Origin: Fulvia fulva
Taxonomy: Eukaryota > Ascomycota > Dothideomycetes > Mycosphaerellales > Mycosphaerellaceae
Length of the DNA stretch: 64,000 nucleotides
NCBI RefSeq assembly: GCF_020509005.1
Contig: NC_063014.1
Location: 5,518,001-5,582,000, forward strand
Direction: 5' to 3'
Position 1 is the stretch's first letter; every line of letters starts with the position of its first letter. Under the pieces are notes generated by a model. That model searched no databases, was not told the DNA's origin, and saw only the letters and a program-made list of their open reading frames with translations. Shown piece after piece: positions 1 to 11,022 of this stretch. The translations under genes were made by a program, and so were the position numbers.

Positions 1-1835
1 TCCCTACTCCCGGACACCTAGATAGGTGCGCGCCTATAGCGATCGACGCTATCCGCGATAGAACTTATCACCTCTTAGGTAAAGGCTATCTAGTATAAGA
101 ATAGGGACAAGGTAGCTTCCTTACTTAGCCTAGACATATCGGGAGCCTTCGACTACGTGTTATACCCGCGGCTACTCTATATCCTAAGGTCGAAAGGACT
201 CCCTAAGTAGCTTATTAACTTCGTACGGTCCTACCTCCAAAACCGTAGTACGTCGATCCTAGTCGGCTAGTATAGAAGCCTATTTTAAGCAGTCTATACT
301 AGAATCCCGTAAGGCTTAACGCTAGCACCTATTCTGTTCCTCTTCTTTATAGCGACGCTACTCCTAGCCCTAGAATCCTAGAACACCGCTACGAGCGGCT
401 TCGTAGACGACATAAACATCCTAGCGTAGTCTTCCTCGACTAAGGAGAACTATAGGCTACTAGAAGAGAAGTACAAGATCTACGAGGACTAGGCTAGGAG
501 GCACGGGGCTCGGTTTGCCCTAGAAAAGTACAATCTGATACACTTTACGCGCCGGCCACGGTTCTATAATATATAAGCTTCTATCTAGATATAGGGACAC
601 ACGACTAACCCGGCAAATCAGCTTAGGATCCTCGGACTATAGGTAGACCCGGCGCTACGGTAGAGGAAGTACGTATAGGCAATATTACGGAAAGCTAAAT
701 AGAATATAGTATTATACTAGAGGCTCACTACGTCTATATAGAGGGCGGACTTTTAGTAGTTACGACTTCTATATACGGCTATTATACGGCTAGTCCTTAC
801 CTATAGTAGCTAAGTATAGTCCTTAGGCGAGAGGGCCTACCTATTAAAGGGACTCGTCGCGCCGTTAGTAAAGATCTAAAACTAATGCCTAAGGAAGGTC
901 ACCGGGGTATATAAATCGATACTAATAAGGATACTTAAGTACGAGACCGCTATACCGCCGATCGACCTATATATCTAGGGACTACGGACCTCCTACTTAG
1001 GCAAGTCGGTATAGTACCTAGTATAGAAGGTCATCGCTAGTGTAGTCGTAAGGGCCCGCGAATTAGTACTAGCGTATAAGGGCATTCGACCCGGAAACGA
1101 GCCGAACTACCGGGTAAGGGACGAATAGCTAGTAATATAATAGGAAGGTAAGAAATCGTTTATAGAGCAACTATAGAAAGAGAGGTAGAACAACTAGGTT
1201 GTAGGGTATAGTAGACGCCCTTAGCTAGCGGGACAACCTAAGGAATAGTTAGCTACAAAATCCGCGGTCAAGCACCCCCTAAAGCTTATCTACTACCGCC
1301 TAACGAGGGTATAGAGTAGTATAGCAACCTAACTACGAAGCGAACATATCGGCCTCTAGGGGTACCTATTATAGAGGAAGGTTCTAGGATACACGAATAC
1401 TAGCTACCCCTACGGCTATCGCTCCTAGAACGTACGGTACGTACTCCTCGTCTATCCGAGGTAGTCGCTAGGAAGGGGGGAGTAGATAGTAAAGGCGAGG
1501 AACCGGACGATTAGGGTACTTCTTAATAACGCTAAGGACCTACGGCGTATTACGAACTAGATACTAGAGAAGGGCTAGCTAGAACAGTACCGCCTAGTAG
1601 GAGTAGTATAGGAAGGGAGGATACGGCATAGCGCGACGAGACCGGCTAGGAGCGGGGGCTAACGGGGTAGTAATATAGACTACGTACGTTTAGAGGGAAA
1701 GCTAATCTAGATAAGGAGTAGTCGGGGGCGGGAAGGGTTTTCACCTATTCGGGTTTCCCTTTATATATAATAAGAGATATATACCTATATAGGCCGGATA
1801 GGGTCCTAGAACAGGGGAATGACAAATCTATCTAT
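1..1835 (+). mobile_element. LINE1-A: RIP-degraded non-LTR retrotransposon, 3' half
   Basis: Conceptual translation, ignoring many TAG stops, gives reverse transcriptase blocks: a first catalytic-Asp block like SGAFDYVLYPRLLYIL near 130-185, a GIPQG-like block near 300-345 and SGFVDDINILA near 390-425. The rest of ORF2 and a 3' UTR follow. The 3' end is a short (ATCT)n tail rather than poly(A), abutting a CTATATAG target at 1836. The same element recurs at 59130-61472 and, inverted, at 14944-15665. CpA/TpG depletion with abundant TAG/CTA is typical of RIP. No intact frame remains. The 5' end lies outside the window. Confidence 0.85.
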
Positions 1836-3735
1836 CTATATAGTTATAGAGAATAGAAAGCGCCTACGAACGGCCTACTTCTACTATATACTATACTAGA
1901 TTATAGTCGCTAATGTAATTATCGGCTAGATGTCCGGTATATAACCTAGAATACGCGCCTATCGCGATAAGAGTGATCGAAGCCCTACACAAAGAGGCAA
2001 TAGCCCTCTAAGGCGTGTTAATACTACTACCTCTATACACCGCGATAACCTTCCGCCCGAACCTTCTAACTACCGAGCCGCTATAAAACACCGCTTCTCC
2101 TAATAGTAGATCGAAGCTATAGCTAAGGAGTTTACTAAAGCCCTAGCAACAGGCACATTTAGATAGGTAATAAAGGAAGAGAAGGATTAGGATGCTTAGT
2201 AAGAGGAGGGACTTTAGCTACTACTACCGCTTAAGTGGGTATATAAATATAAACTAGACGAGCACGGTATACTAAAGAGCTTTAAGGCTAGGCTATACGT
2301 AAGAGGCGATTTATAAGGAACACACTTAGACATATACGCCGCTATACTACTAGTAAGTATATTCCGCCTCTACTATACTATAGCCGCGAGCTTCGACCTA
2401 GAAGCCGAACAATTCGATGTTATTAACGCCTTCCTAAACTCGGACCTACTATATACTATATATCTATAACTACCTCCTAGAATCGATAGGCCATCCTATA
2501 GACACGCCCTTAAGCTAGTTAAGGCCCTCTACGGTCTAAAGGAGTCCTCTTTATTGTAGTACAACTCCCTAACCGAGACGCTAGCCTCCCTTAGACTAGT
2601 ACCCCTATCGGACTCTAAATATATCTACTATAACAATAAGGTTATATTCTTCTTTTACGTTAACGACCTAGTTATGCTCTACTACCGTAAGTATAAGGCC
2701 TATACTACTAACATTAAGTAGCGGCTGCTTACTAAGTACAAAATGTACGAGCTCGGTGATCTCTCCTAGTTCCTAGGAATCAAGGTTACGCGCGATAGAA
2801 ACAAGCGCTTACTATAGCTCTCTTAAGAAGACTACATTAAGAAGCTAGCCGCTAAATTTAGTATATCTACGAATGTACGCAAAACGATAGTACTAGTAGA
2901 TTAACACCTTGATTAGACCGTTCTAGAGGGTCATTAACCCACCTCTATCGCTATCCTTACGTACTAATAACGTATAGGATCCCTTAACTTCGCCGCTATA
3001 TATACGCGGCCTAACATCGCCTTTTCCTTATCTATACTATCGTAGTATCTAACTAAGCTAACTAAGATATACCTTAAGCTTACAGATTAGTACTTACGCT
3101 ATCTCCTAGAGACTAAGAACCTCTGCCTTATATATAGCGCTAGCAAACACATCACTAGCCTTTATAGCTAACTAGAGCACCTCGGTAGTAACTACGAGTT
3201 CTTTAGAGTATCGGACGCGTCCTACGGTATAAATAATAACAGGACTAGCTTAAATAGCTAGGTCTTTATACTGTTCGGTAGACTAATAGATTATAAGGCA
3301 TCTAAACAAATCACTATTACTAAGTCCTTAATAGAGGCTGAGCTACTCGGGCTTTCGTAAGCTGCCTTAGAGCTTATATAGTAGGAACGAGTCTTCGCTA
3401 AGATACACCTTCAGTTTAATTAGCGTACCTACTTATACTACGACAATACGTAGACTATCCGCTTTATTAACTAATAAGGGCAAAAGCTTAACACAAAGCT
3501 ACGCTACGTTAATATCTACTACTACTAGCTCCGATAGCGAGACTAGCGCAGAGACATTAAGATCAAGTATCTTAGTACTAACGACATGCCTATAGACGGG
3601 CTGACTAAGCTGCTTCTACTACAGAAGCACAAGCGCTTCGTTAAGCTACTTAATATAGCTAAGGAAGGCGTAGACCTACGCACCTTAGTGCCCTCTATAG
3701 CCGTATTAGGAGGTAACGGGCTAATAGACGCCTAA

Positions 3736-4814
3736 GAAGCCCGTAGTAGCGGCCTTACCTTATCTCGAAACAAATACCGAACGGCTTCATCTTTACGGAC
3801 ACCTCTCTAGAAGCGCTAGTAGGCGTAAAACACGGCTACTAGTAGCTACTAATACTATAGACAATAACGAAGCTAGGGCAAAGTATCTACTATTCACCGG
3901 TTGGGCCCTAGCACTATTATTAATAGGTGTTTCTCGGACTCCTATTGGCTAATAGCGCAAGGGCGAGAAACACCCCTGTTACTAGTAGTAGCGTACGCGC
4001 GCGACAAAAGTAGCGCGTCTAATTAGAAAGCGAGAAACGCCTCTAACTTACTACTAGTAATAATACTACTACCTTGTCACTACATTATCCGCTACTTTTG
4101 TACCTTATATATAGTACACACTTGCCTAAAACAAAAAGGTATCACTACCCTAAGGTAATGACCTTTAAAAGTATAGAAAGTAAGGCACCCCAAAGGTACC
4201 TTTTTAACTTTCTAATACCGTTGCTCCGGTGTTACCTATTAGAGCCCTATTACACCTTATATAGTATAACCTCTGTCGTAGACAGCCTAGTACATTACGC
4301 TACTAACTAGTATCTTATACTCCCTAGGGGTAGAGCGAGCTCTCTTACTATTCGCCGGAGCGAAATAACTTAGTATAGAGTAATTATCGGACAATTTAAT
4401 AAGTTGAGCGGACGACAATATATATTTAAGTATACGATAGGACTAAGGCTACCCCTGGATTGAACTTAAGTCCTCTAATGTTTACCGGTAGGTAAGATAA
4501 TTATATACTTAAGTAAAAGTCCGTATAACGGGACTATTACCTAAGCTATCTTACCGGCAATAGTTATATATTCTATGCTTTATTATATAGGTAACAATAG
4601 TAGTAGTGAAAGTAAGGAATAAGGGAAGGGGTATAAAGCTCACCTTACTTACCTTAGCTTACTTCACTTAAAATAGCTAACTTACCCTTACTATAGTAGT
4701 AGTAATACCGAGGGCTTGACGTCACTACTATAGGTAGGGGGGGTAGTTATAATAGGGTGTACGCGATTATATAGGAATCAGCTCATTCACTCTAGCGCAC
4801 GAGCTAAGGGGGTG
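3736..4814 (+). other. Non-coding 3' region of copia-1 with a 78-codon open frame
   Basis: About 1 kb lies between the end of the RNase H remnant and the 3' LTR. It holds the 78-codon frame 4074-4310, which is repeated with identical predicted protein at 16375-16611 (inverted copy) and as a shorter variant at 48529-48723. The frame is not in phase with pol and its product resembles nothing I recognise. Because all copies come from one repeat family, conservation need not mean coding. The region also contains several short palindromic stretches around ACCGGT. Confidence 0.4.
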
Positions 4815-5021
4815 TGTCGCGATCCGAGCGTATATATAGGCAACATCCTATTATCAAAACTTAAGGCTACGTACGCTAAGAATCAGGTGACTAATTAGTC
4901 ACCTATAGCCTCTTTAAGAGCAACACTTGTCTATTCTAGATAGACACATATAATACATAACCTACTTTTGAAACACCCTATATAAGCCCGTATAATAATC
5001 TCCTATACTTCTAACGTAATA
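4815..5021 (+). repeat. copia-1 3' LTR (207 bp, RIPed)
   Basis: It begins TGTCGCGATCCGAG and ends CTAACGTAATA. It matches the LTRs at 15666-15872, 22269-22475 and 42825-43031 and the solo LTR at 5419-5628. The polypurine-like AAGGGGGTG lies immediately upstream, as expected for a 3' LTR. Confidence 0.85.
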
Positions 5022-5418
5022 CGACCTAGTAAACTTCCGTCGTCGTAATAGACTATCTAGATAAGGTAGTCCTAGCGGATCTAGTAATATAGGTAATAGT
5101 TAGTAGAGTAGTTTCTCTAACCTAACTAGCCGGAAGTCTTAATAGCTTCTATATTCTATATTACTAATAGAGTCTACTAGACTACTACTACTTTCTCTAA
5201 AAGGCTTTAAGGCCTTATAATTGTTTTTGCTTAAGCTTTAGTACCCTCTAAGCTTTGCCTTAGAGGTATAAGCGGATTTAGTATAAGGCTATATAGAGAT
5301 AGTATTACCTAATCATTTATAAATAAAACTTGCTTTTAAACTATCTATTCTATACTTTAGACTAACTAGAAACGCGCTTATAAGCGACGCGACTTAGTAT
5401 TAGAATACTAAAGCGATC
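5022..5418. other. Unassigned RIP-like sequence between LTRs
   Basis: AT/TA-rich sequence with RIP-like composition and no recognisable protein remnant in any frame. It ends in CGATC (5414-5418), the left target duplication of the solo LTR that follows. Confidence 0.5.
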
Positions 5419-5628
5419 TATCACGTTAGAAGTGTAGGAAGTTATTATACGGGCTCATATAGGGTGTTTCAAAAGCAGAGTGTGTATTGCATGTGTCTAT
5501 CTAGAATAGACAAGTGTTGCTCTTGAAGAGGCTGCAGGTGACTAATCAGTCACCTGATTCTTGGCGTACGTGGCCTCAAGTTTTGATGATGATGGGCTGT
5601 TGCCCATGTGCACGCTCGGATCGCGACA
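5419..5628 (-). repeat. Solo LTR of copia-1 (210 bp), largely un-RIPed
   Basis: A single inverted copy of the copia-1 LTR flanked by perfect 5-bp target duplications, CGATC at 5414-5418 and 5629-5633, with no internal element on either side. Unlike the other four copies in this window, it keeps many CpA/TpG dinucleotides (for example GTGTGTATTGCATGTG and GTTGCCCATGTGCACGC). It marks the left boundary of the un-RIPed gene island. Confidence 0.9.
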
Positions 5629-6005
5629 CGATCTACTAACGGCTATACTGCTACAAGGATATACAGTAAGTCCGAAAAAACCAAGTGCGACGTAGCGACT
5701 GCCATGACATACCTTCCAGCGGCTTGATGACGTCGAAGCTGTCTTGCAAACTCCGAATTTGGTGTTCGTTAGAAGCATGACACGGCAGATCTACATACTG
5801 GCGCACTCACCTGCAAGCCGGGAGGAAGCTCAAGCTTAACCATCCCTTGGGGCAATCCACGCCACTGAAACCTTGCCGAGCACAACATTGAGTACAGTAT
5901 CAGCACCGATGTTATGAATAAGACCTCTCATGGACGCGATCTGACGTGTAGACACCGAATTCGCTTTTTATCCCTCGCCATCGAGCTCAAGAACATCGGC
6001 TGGCC
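5629..6005. promoter_or_regulatory. 5' flank of the CoA-ligase gene
   Basis: Unique, non-RIPed sequence upstream of the ATG at 6006. No convincing TATA box or additional exon was recognised. Short antisense open frames here have no family resemblance. Confidence 0.4.
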
Positions 6006-7695
6006 ATGGACTTCACATCAAGCATCTTGAGCCACCCGCCAAATGATCTCGAGAGCCCCGTGAGAGAAGAGAATCACCCTACATGAAATACCACATGGCT
6101 GACATACATGGTAGATCTTCATCGATGCCGACTTTCCCGACCGCACGATATGCTGGCGTGAGTACGCTTCGTCGGTGAAGCGCATAGCTGCAGGACTGCA
6201 GAGGCTAGGTCTCGCAGACGGAGACTGCGTGGCCCTTGTCAGTGGCAACGACATCCACTACCACATCCTAGGACATGGTGTGATAGCTGCCGGTGGTGTG
6301 TTCGCTGGTATCAACGCTGCTGGCAAAGCCGGCGAGATACAGGCGAGCATCACGTCCGCAGATGTCAAATGGGTGTTCGCAGAGCCCGACCTTCTAGAGC
6401 GAGGAGAAACCGCGGCCAGGAATTACGGTATCCCGGGGTCGAGGATTCTGGTCTTCGATGCGAAGCCCAGTGCGCCTTATTCTGGTCCCCTTCACAAGTT
6501 CAGCGATCTGCTGCAATCTAATGGAAGTGCCTGGAAACCTTATGCCGGAGCAAAAGAGCCAAAGGACCGACCATGCTTCCGGATTCTGACGAGTGGCAGC
6601 ACTGGGCTGCCAAAAGCTGCGGAAGTCTCGCATGCGATTGCCGTCAATCGGGGGCCCATGTTCTCTGATGTCTCCGGAAGTGCTGCTCATGCCAACCAGA
6701 GGAGATGCTTGCATGTTGTAGATATGCATCACGTCTCTGGCATCTCGGTATCGGGCGCAGCCGCGCTTGGGAAGCAGATTACTTATATCTCCAAGCAAAG
6801 AGACGCCGTTTCGACGATCGATCTTATCGAGAAGTTTGAGATCACGACAATACTGTTGCACCCTAGACTCATGGAAGACATGACTGAGATTGTTCGGTCA
6901 GGCAAGCGAGACCGCGCAGCGCTACGTTCACTCAGGAGCATGACTGTTGGTGGGAGTGTCGTCAATGGTCATACCGCTCTGGCTTTCAAGGCGTTGCTAT
7001 CTGATGGCGCTGTCGTCCAAGCTCCTTACGGCTCGACAGAGGCAGGTGTAGTCACCACCTTGCCAAGCGGCACACCTTTCATTGCTGATCATGTTGGCAA
7101 TGTGGCCCCGGAAGCTGAGCTCCTAATTGCCCACGAAGAGACTCTTGAACCTCTCGGCAATGACCAAGATGGCGAAGTCTGTGTGCGGACAAAGTCGATG
7201 TTCTCGGGCTACGTGAACAACAAGGAAGCGACAGATTCGGCCTTCTTCACCGATGCCCAAGGCAAAGTCTGGCATCGCACAGGCGACAAGGGCCACTTCT
7301 CTACGAAGCATCAACAACTCACCGTCACTGGCCGCTTCAAGGAGAACTTCAAAGTCGGGCAAAACGAGGTATGCCCAGAAGAAGTCGATTCCGAGCTCAT
7401 GAAGCACGATGCCGTGAAAGACGTCGCTACAACATCTACAGCTGGTCGGAGAAAGCAAGGTGACTACGAGCCTATTGCTTACGTGGTCGTGCCTGATCCG
7501 AAGGTTACGGGTCAAGAGCTCGTTGACTTCGTGGCCTCGCGTATATCTTCGTACAAGGCGCCTACAGGAGGCGTGGTGTTCTGTGAGCGTATCCCAAGGA
7601 CTGCGTTCGGGAAGATTCAGAGGAGGCAGCTCGATACGCTGCAGAAGCAGGAGAGATCGATTGGGTTTGTGACGTTGGAAGCTGGGTTGCAGTAG
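6006..7695 (+). CDS. 4-coumarate-CoA ligase-like AMP-forming acyl-CoA synthetase
   Basis: Two exons, 6006-6059 and 6115-7695, predicted 544 aa. The 55-nt intron starts GTGAGA, has CTGAC as branch point and ends GTAG; removing it joins ...LESP to IFIDADFPDRT, a normal N-terminus for this family. Seen in the protein: ATP-binding loop ILTSGSTGLPKAAE (about residue 178), YGSTEAGVVT (about 326), RTGDKG (about 404), GRFKENFKVGQNEV (about 424) and the C-terminal PRTAFGKIQRRQL with the conserved Lys. Enzymes of this ANL family adenylate a carboxylic acid and transfer it to CoA. The substrate (fatty, aryl or polyketide acid) cannot be read from sequence. There is no carrier domain and no SKL-type peroxisomal signal (ends EAGLQ). 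The ATG at 6006 has a good context (GGCCATGG). A further upstream exon is possible. Confidence 0.9.
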
Positions 7696-8130
7696 ATCTG
7701 TTGAGGTGGTTGGTAGCGTATGGAGCGAACTTTGCGTGATGATCAGAAGTTGCATGTTGAAGACCGGATCCAGTGTGTGTGTTGGCATCAAATCCATCTG
7801 CACTTCCACGACACCTCTGTCGAGCCGTTGGCCAATATGGCATCATGCACCGCCGGAAATACTGCAGTTGAGCACAACGCCAAGCCATGAGTCGTGGGCA
7901 AGCTCAAGCATGATGTCTGAGGCTCCACTGATGTTCGCTGCCCATCGAACTCTGAATCGCAGCGGCATATGCTAGCGCATCACAGATCAAGATCCCCGGG
8001 ACTTGCTCGATCGCTAACTTTGCATATGCCACATCAGGCAAGATGCAACGCTCAGCAACGTTGACCTCATCACATCTCACCATGCTCGCCGCCTCTGCGA
8101 GATGGACACTTTCCGTGCACACCGACCGCG
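7696..8130. other. Intergenic region between CoA ligase and MFS genes
   Basis: 435 bp of unique sequence serving as 3' flank of the ligase and 5' flank of the transporter. Several overlapping short frames on both strands show no family features. No RNA gene was recognised. Confidence 0.4.
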
Positions 8131-9681
8131 ATGGATCGAATTGACAGACTGTTATCCAGCTTCCTTGCGACCCCATATCGACCCTGCGACCTTGAGAAGC
8201 ATGACGAACAACCTCATTTCGACGACAATGGCCTCCTAACCTTCTCACCAAACGACCCAGAAGACCCCAAGACTTGGTCCTCCGCCCGCCGCTGGTATAT
8301 TTCTCTCGTCACCATCCTCCTGGTCGTAAACGCCACATTCGCCTCCTCAAGCCCATCAGCTTGTCTCCCCAGCATCTCACAAGAACTCCACGTCAGCCCG
8401 GAAGCAGCAGCGCTTGTCATTACAGTCTTCCTAATCGCCAACGCTGGCTCTCCGTTCCTCTGGGCTCCCTTGTCTGAGCACTATGGAAGACGCTGGGTCT
8501 TCTACGGAACCTTTCTGTGCTACTTCATTTTCAACTTCCTTTGTGCGTGGGCACCGAACTTTGGAGCATTGCTGGTGGGACGGTTCTTCACGGGGATCTT
8601 CGCGAGCTCGACGCAGAGTAATGCCCCTGGACTGTTGGCGGATATCTGGGGACCAATGGAGAGAGGGAATGCGATGGCGTTGTTCAGTGTCATGGTCTTT
8701 GTGGGACCAGCTCTAGGCCCTGTCATCTCGGGCTTCCTGCAGTTGAAGAAGGATTGGCGATGGGTGTTCTATGTCCTGCTATGGGCTGCTGGTGGAACGA
8801 TGCCGTTGATGTTTACGATTCCCGAGACGCATCCTGGGCAGATCCTGACGAACAAAGCGAAGAGGCTGCGAAGGTCCGGGTTGAGAGACGTGAAGGCGCC
8901 GGCTGAGGTGTCAGACCGGACGCTCAAGTATCTATTCGGGACCGCGTTGACGAGACCTTGGGCCATTCTGATCAACCCGATCTCATTATGCTGTGCCATC
9001 TACACTGCCCTGGTGTACATGCTGCTGTACATGCTCTTCAGCCTGTATCCGATCGTCTTCCGGCAGATGAGAGGATGGAATTCCGGCGTGGCTGAGCTGC
9101 CTCTCATCGGTACCATCACTGGAGCCTGCATTGGAGGACTCATCAACTTCTACTTCACAGTCCAGGACAGGAAGGAGAGACAAGCTGGCATACCCCGTGT
9201 GCCAGAAGACCGCTTAGTGGTGGCCAAGATTGGTGGAATCATCTTCCCGATCTCAATGTTCTGGTTTGCTTGGACGGCGCAGTATAATAGCATACACTGG
9301 ATCTCACCCACGCTCGCGGGCGTGCTGCTGTGCGTGGCTATTGTCCTGATCTTCGTCGCGTACCTGAACTACCTGGTGGACACCTATATCACATACGCAG
9401 CGAGTGCGTTAGCTGCAAATGCAGTGCTGAGGCTGGCTTGTGGAGCTGCAGCACCGTTGTTCACGCCGTACATGTTCGAGAGTCTGACAGTCGCTGGAGG
9501 CGGCTCACTTATTGGTGGCGTTGCAATTCTGCTTGCTCCAATACCGTTCGTCTTCACAAGATATGGTGCTACGTTGAGAGCTAGGTCGAAGTTCGCAGCG
9601 AGCGACCCGCCGCCAGCCAACGATATTGCTGCAAGGAGTGAGAGTCGATCGACAGAGTCAGGCAAGGATGAAGAGTCGTGA
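8131..9681 (+). CDS. MFS transporter, DHA1 (drug:H+ antiporter-1)-like
   Basis: Single exon, 516 aa. The cytosolic N-terminus carries the PNDPEDPKTWS signature common in fungal DHA1 transporters. About twelve hydrophobic segments follow: six from residue 55 to about 235, a cytosolic loop, then six from about 285 to 485. Motif A appears as APLSEHYGRRWVF after TM2 and motif C as GPALGPVISG in TM5, which marks antiporters. Members at the plasma membrane export drugs, polyamines or metabolites in exchange for protons; the substrate here is unknown. It lies 435 bp downstream of the CoA ligase on the same strand, so export of a related metabolite is possible but not shown. The C-terminal tail (about 35 residues) is polar and Ser-rich. 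Confidence 0.92.
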   Translation: MDRIDRLLSSFLATPYRPCDLEKHDEQPHFDDNGLLTFSPNDPEDPKTWSSARRWYISLVTILLVVNATFASSSPSACLPSISQELHVSPEAAALVITVFLIANAGSPFLWAPLSEHYGRRWVFYGTFLCYFIFNFLCAWAPNFGALLVGRFFTGIFASSTQSNAPGLLADIWGPMERGNAMALFSVMVFVGPALGPVISGFLQLKKDWRWVFYVLLWAAGGTMPLMFTIPETHPGQILTNKAKRLRRSGLRDVKAPAEVSDRTLKYLFGTALTRPWAILINPISLCCAIYTALVYMLLYMLFSLYPIVFRQMRGWNSGVAELPLIGTITGACIGGLINFYFTVQDRKERQAGIPRVPEDRLVVAKIGGIIFPISMFWFAWTAQYNSIHWISPTLAGVLLCVAIVLIFVAYLNYLVDTYITYAASALAANAVLRLACGAAAPLFTPYMFESLTVAGGGSLIGGVAILLAPIPFVFTRYGATLRARSKFAASDPPPANDIAARSESRSTESGKDEES

Positions 9682-9785
9682 TCAGTCCTCGGTAGTTGCG
9701 AAGGGTATCACATAGGGTAGCATTTCACTTGCCCTTGTCGTTGTACAAGATGACAACTATGCAACTCGGTCCATTCGCCACAGTC

Positions 9786-10682
9786 TCATGTATCTCGTTG
9801 ACCCAAGGCCCACGTCCTTCTTATTCTCGTGCTTCTCAAGATAGCGACCGGGCTATTCGTGTACACTAAACCGACAGCTTGCCTGGTAACTGTCTCGAAG
9901 AATTTGACCCACATGCTGCCTATGTCTCCCATCCTTCGCCTCTCAAGTCCATCCATCATCTCCCTTAACGTAAAATCTCTGGGCGGTCCATAGATCCATT
10001 TGTCAGATCTTGAAGCCACCTGTCCAGACAATTTCCAGCTGTACCGACCAGTGCTGACCATAGAACAACAAACGTCCATCGAACCAGCAGAGTGGCAAAG
10101 CTGCATATCCCAGACCGAAGCGTCGTCGCCTACGATTTGCTCAGGCCTGGCTTGCGAGCGCCGACCCCAGGCGTCCCTCATCAGGAATCCAGCACCTTCT
10201 TCGTGCACTTCGTCCGGGTGTGGGCTCTCTCTAATAGTCCAAGTGAGTGCAAATTTGCCTGGGTTTGAGGCGGACTGCCATACATCCCATGGCGTATAGC
10301 GCTGTGCTGGCGCTTCCCTGATGACCCACCACCTGTGACCATGACACAAGATAAGATCGGTCTTCGCGTTCTGGCGTACCATGGCCTGGTCCTCTAGCCA
10401 GGTGATCCGGGGATCGTGGTAGATATCGCTTGCTGCACACATCAGGAATGGGTTAAGGCGCAGTGCCATGTCTGGCTCTTGTGCCACAAAAGGCTTCTTC
10501 TTCAGCTTTATGGAGCCTTTGACGGTGGCGCGGAAACAGCTGACTGTACGTTGACACAACAAGAGGTCGTGGGTAGAGAGCGACGTCAAGATGTTTTCAA
10601 GTGATTCTGGGATCTCGAAGACTTGCTTGGCTCTGCTGTTCTCGTATGTGATAGTCTTCATGGAGGAACTTTGGTCTACCAT
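9786..10682 (-). CDS. F-box-like domain protein, hypothetical
   Basis: Predicted 298 aa from the ATG at 10682 (MVDQSSSMKTITYENS). The open frame continues upstream to 10829 only from a TTG, so this ATG is the first usable one in frame; an upstream exon or the ATG eight codons further in are alternatives. Residues about 20-70, KQVFEIPESLENILTSLS followed by HDLLLCQRTVSCFRATV, match the N-terminal F-box-like motif of a large lineage-specific family in Dothideomycetes: Pro and Leu pairs, then a CQRV-like helix. F-box proteins recruit targets to SCF ubiquitin ligases through Skp1; the Trp-rich C-terminal half, with no recognisable repeats, would be the target-binding part. It converges with the MFS gene, whose stop is about 100 bp away. 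Confidence 0.6.
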   Translation of the reverse strand: MVDQSSSMKTITYENSRAKQVFEIPESLENILTSLSTHDLLLCQRTVSCFRATVKGSIKLKKKPFVAQEPDMALRLNPFLMCAASDIYHDPRITWLEDQAMVRQNAKTDLILCHGHRWWVIREAPAQRYTPWDVWQSASNPGKFALTWTIRESPHPDEVHEEGAGFLMRDAWGRRSQARPEQIVGDDASVWDMQLCHSAGSMDVCCSMVSTGRYSWKLSGQVASRSDKWIYGPPRDFTLREMMDGLERRRMGDIGSMWVKFFETVTRQAVGLVYTNSPVAILRSTRIRRTWALGQRDT

Positions 10683-11022
10683 GTTGCTTGGGACGTGACC
10701 GTAAGCCTGGTCGCGAACGTGACGCGATACTGTGAAGGGCACTTTAGCTGGGTAAACAAGGACGCGCTGTTTGCTCTGTCGTCTGCTTTTTGTTTCGTTG
10801 ACATGTCGAAGGTGCTTAGCTGAAAGCAATCAACGGCCCGCGAGAAGTCAATAGTAGAATCTCGAAGCAGTCGTCAGAGGGTTTGGACAAAAGGACTGCA
10901 GAACGAGGTTCGTCTAGAAGGAGTCTTTTTCTATGGTGAGACTGTGCAGTACCATAGTTTGTAACCGATACCATCCGTAGGCTATCGTGCCTTGAAGCAT
11001 GACTGGTCAGCATCTCGAACGT

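Larger units (their letters stand above)
1836..5021 (+). mobile_element. copia-1L: RIP-degraded Ty1/copia element, 3' half with 3' LTR
   Basis: Remnants of a copia polyprotein read on the + strand: a reverse transcriptase block like DVINAFLNS near 2420, a VNDLVMLYY catalytic block near 2660, then an RNase H region to about 3735. TAG stops interrupt it throughout. It is cut at the 5' side by LINE1-A, which sits in a CTATATAGTTATAGAG site. A roughly 1-kb non-coding 3' region (3736-4814) ends in the purine-rich AAGGGGGTG and then the LTR at 4815-5021. The sequence from 1836 to 4814 is almost identical, inverted, to 15873-18849, which is the matching part of full-length copia-1R. Confidence 0.85.

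Noticed and set aside
4815..5628. Inverted pair of ~210-bp repeats looking like a terminal-inverted-repeat DNA transposon or MITE
   Set aside because: The same repeat flanks copia-1R as direct LTRs, and the right-hand copy has its own CGATC target duplication, so it is a 3' LTR next to an independent solo LTR.
7123..7809. 228-codon minus-strand frame opposite the CoA ligase
   Set aside because: It is antisense to well-supported ligase motifs and has no domain of its own.
10683..10829. Upstream extension of the F-box-like gene to 10829
   Set aside because: It would need a TTG start; the first in-frame ATG is at 10682.
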